NCBI GenBank assembly: GCA_002452295.1
Contig: DKEX01000077.1
Coordinates: forward strand, 1 to 7,659
DNA length: 7,659 nucleotides
Reading direction: 5' to 3'
DNA from: Firmicutes bacterium UBA6811
GTDB taxonomy: Bacteria; Bacillota; SHA-98; UBA4971
Within the stretch, counting starts at the first letter, position 1. The number at the start of each line of letters is the position of its first letter. The notes under the pieces are model-generated. The model was not told where the DNA came from. It did no database searches and was given only the letters and a program-made list of their open reading frames with translations. The translations under genes were made by a program, and so were the position numbers. Below, piece after piece: positions 4,765 to 7,659 of the stretch.

Positions 4765-6303
4765 CTATGGAATCGGCGCCGGCGGACACACATGAGCCGG
4801 CTCGGTTATGACGGGAGGGCTCGCCTTGTAATTGGACCCGGGGAAATCGGTCTCGATGATGATTAGCTGACCGCCCGGGTACACCCCGTTGTTGGTGACC
4901 TTGTAGTCGTCGTGATTGTGAGCCAGATAGAACTGCGGGAACATGAAGTTGTCAGCCGTGGGGGTGCCATAGTTCCAGGGCACCCAGTTGTACGGCGGGA
5001 TGAAGGTCCCCTGACCCAGGCTCGTCTTCAGGATGATGTTCACCCAGAGGTCCGTGGCGCCAGGGAAGGGCGGGATGAATGTGCCGGCCGCCATGGACTG
5101 CGCCGTGGCCGCCGCGATCTGATCCTTCAGCGACGGGAAGCCAGCCTTGCCGCAGAAGATGTAGTCCGCGTAGATTGGCCTCTTGTCGTCCGCGGTGTAG
5201 AGAACGTCGTAGCTTTCTCCCGATCCGACGAGGGTCGTGAAGTTCATTTCGCTCGCTGTGCGCGGGTTGGCATCTTTGCCGACTATCATGCCGTGCCAAC
5301 CGTGGACGTGGAACGGCACCGGCTGATAGCCGATGTTTATCATTCGGAGCAGGAACTTGTCTGGTGGTATGCGCCTTCCGGGATCTCCTGTTGATACCCT
5401 GACAAAGCAGTCGTACCCGTCGGGAACGCTGTAGCCGAAGTTGGGCACGAGCGCCGGGGGTAGGACGGTAGGTAGCAGAGTGTCCGGAAAGGTGCGGCCG
5501 TTGACGAGCCAGTAATCTGGCTTGTAGTCAACGGGGTTGAAGCCGGTCTGGGCAAACACCGCATCGTGCCACCGTGTGTCGATGTCCGAAAAAAGCAACA
5601 CCCAGTCGCTGTTGAAGAACGAGTTGACGTCGCTGTAAGCAAAGTTCCTGTTGGTGGCTGTGACGGGAATCTGCGGCTGCGGTCTGCCCTTGAAGAACCA
5701 ACGTCCCGTGGTAAGGCTCTTCGTGATCCCTGCTTGAGCTAGACTTAGTGCGGACGGGTAAACAATCAAAGCTCCGTACATGCCCATCTGGACGTGTTCA
5801 GATGCCTCCTGGTGACAGTGGTAGAAGTACGTGCCCGGCTTCTCGGGCTTGAAGTAGTAAGTCGCGGCAATCGCCGGCGTTCCCGGCGGGGTGACTGGCA
5901 GCCCGAAGGATGTCTCCGGGACACCGTCGACCTGGGTGGCCACGTGGCCGCCGTGTATGTGAATCGTATGGACGTCGAGGATGGGAGGACTGGTCAGGAA
6001 GAGACCGAGGTTCACAAGGGTGATGTATAGCTCGTCGCCAATTTCCATGTCGATTCTCGGCGACGGAATCACAGCCTTACCCCTGAGTGCGTCGAGGTTT
6101 GGTGGCACGGTGATGTCAAACTGAGGATTCACAATCGTGGCCGGACCTGTCGGCACACCGAAAGATATCGGCTGGGTCTTGAATAACCCCCCGGCGAAAC
6201 CGAAGATGTAGACTCTCCGACGGGGTTCGGTTCCCGTGGGATCTATCGGCAAATCAATGAAGCCGTCGGTGGCAAACAGGTTGTAGAATAGCCTTTGGGA
6301 CAT
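4765..6303 (-). CDS. Multicopper oxidase (cupredoxin-domain protein), cytoplasmic-looking
   Basis: ATG 6303 gives 512 aa (beginning MSQRLFYN) with AAAGAGGTG about 6 nt upstream; an in-frame GTG at 6312 lies inside that site and is unlikely. In ATG numbering, copper-ligand motifs are HIHGGH at 115-120, YHCHQEASEHVQMGM at 161-175, HVHGWH at 332-337 and HNH at 462-464. These supply four HxH pairs, the number needed for the type 2/type 3 trinuclear cluster. The type 1 site (Cys163, His170 and Met175, spaced C-x6-H-x4-M) lies in the first domain, not the last, as in nitrite-reductase-like and some two-domain oxidases. The protein probably couples one-electron oxidation of an unidentified substrate or metal ion to reduction of oxygen. 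There is no Sec or Tat signal peptide. It is monocistronic and divergent from the repeat-XRE gene. Family confident; substrate unknown. Confidence 0.85.
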   Translation of the reverse strand: MSQRLFYNLFATDGFIDLPIDPTGTEPRRRVYIFGFAGGLFKTQPISFGVPTGPATIVNPQFDITVPPNLDALRGKAVIPSPRIDMEIGDELYITLVNLGLFLTSPPILDVHTIHIHGGHVATQVDGVPETSFGLPVTPPGTPAIAATYYFKPEKPGTYFYHCHQEASEHVQMGMYGALIVYPSALSLAQAGITKSLTTGRWFFKGRPQPQIPVTATNRNFAYSDVNSFFNSDWVLLFSDIDTRWHDAVFAQTGFNPVDYKPDYWLVNGRTFPDTLLPTVLPPALVPNFGYSVPDGYDCFVRVSTGDPGRRIPPDKFLLRMINIGYQPVPFHVHGWHGMIVGKDANPRTASEMNFTTLVGSGESYDVLYTADDKRPIYADYIFCGKAGFPSLKDQIAAATAQSMAAGTFIPPFPGATDLWVNIILKTSLGQGTFIPPYNWVPWNYGTPTADNFMFPQFYLAHNHDDYKVTNNGVYPGGQLIIIETDFPGSNYKASPPVITEPAHVCPPAPIP

Positions 6304-6309
6304 GGCTTT

Positions 6310-6403
6310 CACCTCTTTGAGTCCTGTTGGCAGGATTGAGACGCTTCGGCAGCTTCTCTTGCCCAGGACGTACGTACACTATGAGTCCAACCTCAAAGAG
6401 GTG
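6310..6403 (-). promoter_or_regulatory. Leader hairpin that would bury the oxidase ribosome binding site
   Basis: CACCTCTTTGAG and CTCAAAGAGGTG form a perfect 12-bp inverted repeat (6310-6321 and 6392-6403). Inside it GTTGG (6326-6330) also pairs with CCAAC (6387-6391), leaving a 4-nt bulge. In the leftward transcript the 3' arm is the Shine-Dalgarno sequence itself (AGAGGTG) and the 5' arm is a perfect anti-Shine-Dalgarno about 70 nt earlier. Folding would block translation. A protein-binding dyad is the alternative. Confidence 0.5.
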
Positions 6404-6429
6404 CAGGTGACGCTCGTTCTCGCTGACGC

Positions 6430-6438
6430 ATTATGGCA
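6430..6438 (-). promoter_or_regulatory. Possible extended -10 promoter for the oxidase
   Basis: Read on the minus strand, TGCCATAAT is an extended -10 element (TG, one base, CATAAT). No good -35 box is seen, which extended -10 promoters tolerate. Transcription would begin near 6423, giving a leader of about 120 nt that includes the whole stem-loop at 6310-6403. Confidence 0.4.
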
Positions 6439-6476
6439 AACGTACTGTGCCCCGCTCAGGAGCATCTTGTGCGCTC

Positions 6477-6506
6477 GCCCGGTCCTTCGGGGGCCGGGCT
6501 TTCACC
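6477..6506 (+). terminator. GC-rich hairpin, terminator-like
   Basis: GCCCGGTCC (6477-6485) pairs with GGGCCGGGC (6491-6499) with one wobble, followed by TTTCACC. It is nearly the same as the terminator at 4633-4656 and in the same orientation. No convincing rightward gene ends just before it, so its present role is unclear. It may be the remains of a lost gene, or insulate the downstream gene. Confidence 0.55.
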
Positions 6507-6560
6507 TTCTCATATGACATTCCAGCAGCCTTCCCGCAGGGCTTGGTTGCCCGCGTGTTG

Positions 6561-6566
6561 TATTAT
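6561..6566 (+). promoter_or_regulatory. Possible -10 box for the repeat-XRE gene
   Basis: TATTAT lies 37 nt upstream of the TTG start. It is the only AT-rich hexamer of this type between the hairpin at 6477 and the gene. No matching -35 at normal spacing is seen, so this is weak. Confidence 0.25.
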
Positions 6567-6602
6567 GTTCCCGGGTGCATGCTCCAACGAGGAGGAGACA
6601 TC

Positions 6603-7544
6603 TTGAGACCGCGAGCACGCTGGAGTCCCGGCGCCGTCCTTGAAGCGATCCGCAAGCGCGACGCCGACGGTCTGCCGCTGAACTACCAGGCCGTCGTCAA
6701 CGACGACGAGAAGCTCACCGGCGCCGCACGACGCCTCTTTGGCTCCTGGAATGCGGCACTTGCGGCGGCGGGGTTTGATCCGGAGGAGATCAAGCGAGAG
6801 GTGCGACGGGAAGAGTCGAGATTGCCCTCTGGCTCATGGACCGAAGAGATGGCGCTCGAGGGTATCCGCCAGGCCGCCCGCGAAGGTCAGGATCTCTCGG
6901 CCCACAGGATGCAGAAGTGGAACTCGTCTCTCGTCGCCATGGCGCAGCACCTGTTCGGTTCCTGGGGCGCCGCGCTCATCGCAGCCGGGTATGCCCCTGA
7001 CCTTGTGCGCCGTGCCCGGGCGTGGACGAACGGGGAGATCCTCGAGCGCATCCAGGCGCTTGCTGCGAGAGGCGCCGATCTCTCGGACAGGACTGCCTCT
7101 GCCTACGATCAGGGATTCTGCGCGGCCGCCATGGAGCATTTCGGTTCGTGGGCCAAGGCTGTCGAGGCGGCCGACGTCACATGCGGCGAGGCCCGGCGGA
7201 CGGTCAAGTGGTCCAGGAGCAAGGTTCTCGAGGCGATCCGGGAAGGGCGGCGCGACGGTGCGATTAGGGGCGTGGCTTTGGACTACTTCCCGTCCTGGCT
7301 TGCGGCCTTGAGGGCGGCCGACATGCCGGACGAGAAGGCGCGGGAGATCGGCAACCGGATCCGCGAACGGCGGAAGGCCCTCGGACTATCGGAAGAAAAG
7401 TTGGGGAAAATGCTCGGCTACACGCACCGCACGATATCGATGCTCGAACTGGGTCAACTACCGGACCCGAGGGTAAGCGTGGCGTTGAGGCTGGCGAAGG
7501 CCTTGAAGTGTAGCGTGGAGGACTTGTTTGAGGTGGAGGAGTAG
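6603..7544 (+). CDS. Four homing-endonuclease-associated-type repeats fused to an XRE DNA-binding domain
   Basis: TTG 6603 follows AGGAGG by 7 nt and gives 313 aa. The frame stays open to 6447, but that extension crosses the hairpin at 6477 and lacks a comparable site. Four units follow the pattern Trp-(S/T), then VLE.I-like helix, then F(G/P)SW, then A(L/V).AA. They start at Trp7, Trp79, Trp141 and Trp203. The distance from the opening Trp to FGSW is exactly 39 residues in the first three and 26 in the fourth. This matches my knowledge of the homing endonuclease associated repeat (HNH_repeat family), which usually flanks nuclease domains. Here no HNH, GIY-YIG or LAGLIDADG motif is seen. Residues 250-310 form an XRE domain (NRIRERRKALGLSEEKLGKM, HRTISMLELGQ, ALKCSVEDLFE). 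The protein probably binds DNA over an extended site, perhaps as a regulator. Repeat architecture confident; role unknown. Confidence 0.75.
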   Translation: MRPRARWSPGAVLEAIRKRDADGLPLNYQAVVNDDEKLTGAARRLFGSWNAALAAAGFDPEEIKREVRREESRLPSGSWTEEMALEGIRQAAREGQDLSAHRMQKWNSSLVAMAQHLFGSWGAALIAAGYAPDLVRRARAWTNGEILERIQALAARGADLSDRTASAYDQGFCAAAMEHFGSWAKAVEAADVTCGEARRTVKWSRSKVLEAIREGRRDGAIRGVALDYFPSWLAALRAADMPDEKAREIGNRIRERRKALGLSEEKLGKMLGYTHRTISMLELGQLPDPRVSVALRLAKALKCSVEDLFEVEE

Positions 7545-7588
7545 GCTTTCGGTCTGCTCTGCGTCCGGTGAGGGCTGGGCTTTCTCTT

Positions 7589-7619
7589 GGTGCAAATATG
7601 GTGCAAATTCGGTGCAAAA
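7589..7619. repeat. Three GGTGCAAAT direct repeats, 11-bp period
   Basis: GGTGCAAAT at 7589 and 7600 and GGTGCAAAA at 7611 are spaced by exactly 11 bp, about one helical turn, so a protein could bind all three on one face. The motif matches that at 3512-3538 next to the integrase remnant, in the same orientation. They may be the other set of integrase arm sites and mark the right end of the decayed element. The flank 7620-7659 shows no tRNA sequence and no gene I can support. Confidence 0.55.
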
Positions 7620-7659
7620 GTCCGTGGAACGAGGGGCTGGGAGGTGCCGAGAAGGGGGT

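Noticed and set aside
6302..6517. Plus-strand frame upstream of the repeat-XRE gene, with an AAAGAGGTG-like site inside
   Set aside because: It runs through the terminator hairpin at 6477-6499, overlaps the oxidase leader and shows no protein-like pattern. The ribosome-site likeness is explained by the inverted repeat.
6447..6602. N-terminal extension of the repeat-XRE protein from an ATG-like start at 6447
   Set aside because: The extension covers a terminator hairpin and has no ribosome binding site. The TTG at 6603 has AGGAGG at ideal spacing directly before the first repeat.
7264..7617. Minus-strand frame covering the right-end repeats
   Set aside because: Shadow of the repeat-XRE gene and the GGTGCAAAT array; Pro/Arg-rich with no motif.

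Overview
The window looks like accessory DNA of a GC-rich bacterium. Strong AGGAGG-type ribosome binding sites precede nearly every gene, GTG and TTG starts are used, and hairpin-plus-T terminators are present. A Gram-positive, Bacillota-like host fits best, but this is inferred from style; no housekeeping gene is present to confirm it. My reading is that two integrated elements, or their remains, meet at a tRNA-Leu attachment site near 3425-3478.

Left part (1-3424). A tightly packed minus-strand operon starts near 1708 and runs off the left edge. It encodes a small basic protein, an XRE-type repressor-like protein, an excisionase-like winged-helix protein, a CHC2 primase zinc-finger protein and the N-terminus of a DUF927 (helicase-associated) protein. 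This is the control-plus-replication module of an integrative element or prophage. Divergent from it is a 431-aa protein of unknown function with a zinc ribbon. A short palindrome sits in the shared promoter region. After that gene come two sets of tandem 10-12 bp direct repeats, a 9-bp hairpin and the 3' part of a tRNA-Leu(UAG) gene ending in CCA, which I read as the right attachment site of this element.

Middle (3479-4664). Immediately past the tRNA fragment are GGTGCAAAT direct repeats and a tyrosine integrase that keeps only its C-terminal catalytic part. It is abutted, back to back, by the C-terminal part of a phage holin-like gene. Both genes have lost their 5' ends at the same point (about 3978-3985), as expected from a deletion that removed the interior of a prophage. 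A 27-codon lipoprotein-like ORF and a strong terminator follow.

Right part (4665-7659). A multicopper oxidase lies on the minus strand. Its type 1 copper motif is in the first cupredoxin domain, and its leader could fold so that the ribosome binding site is buried in a 12-bp stem. Divergent from it is a protein made of four homing-endonuclease-associated-type repeats fused to an XRE DNA-binding domain. The window ends with three GGTGCAAAT repeats at exact 11-bp spacing, matching those next to the integrase remnant. The segment 3479-about 7620 may therefore be one decayed element bounded by its own integrase arm sites.
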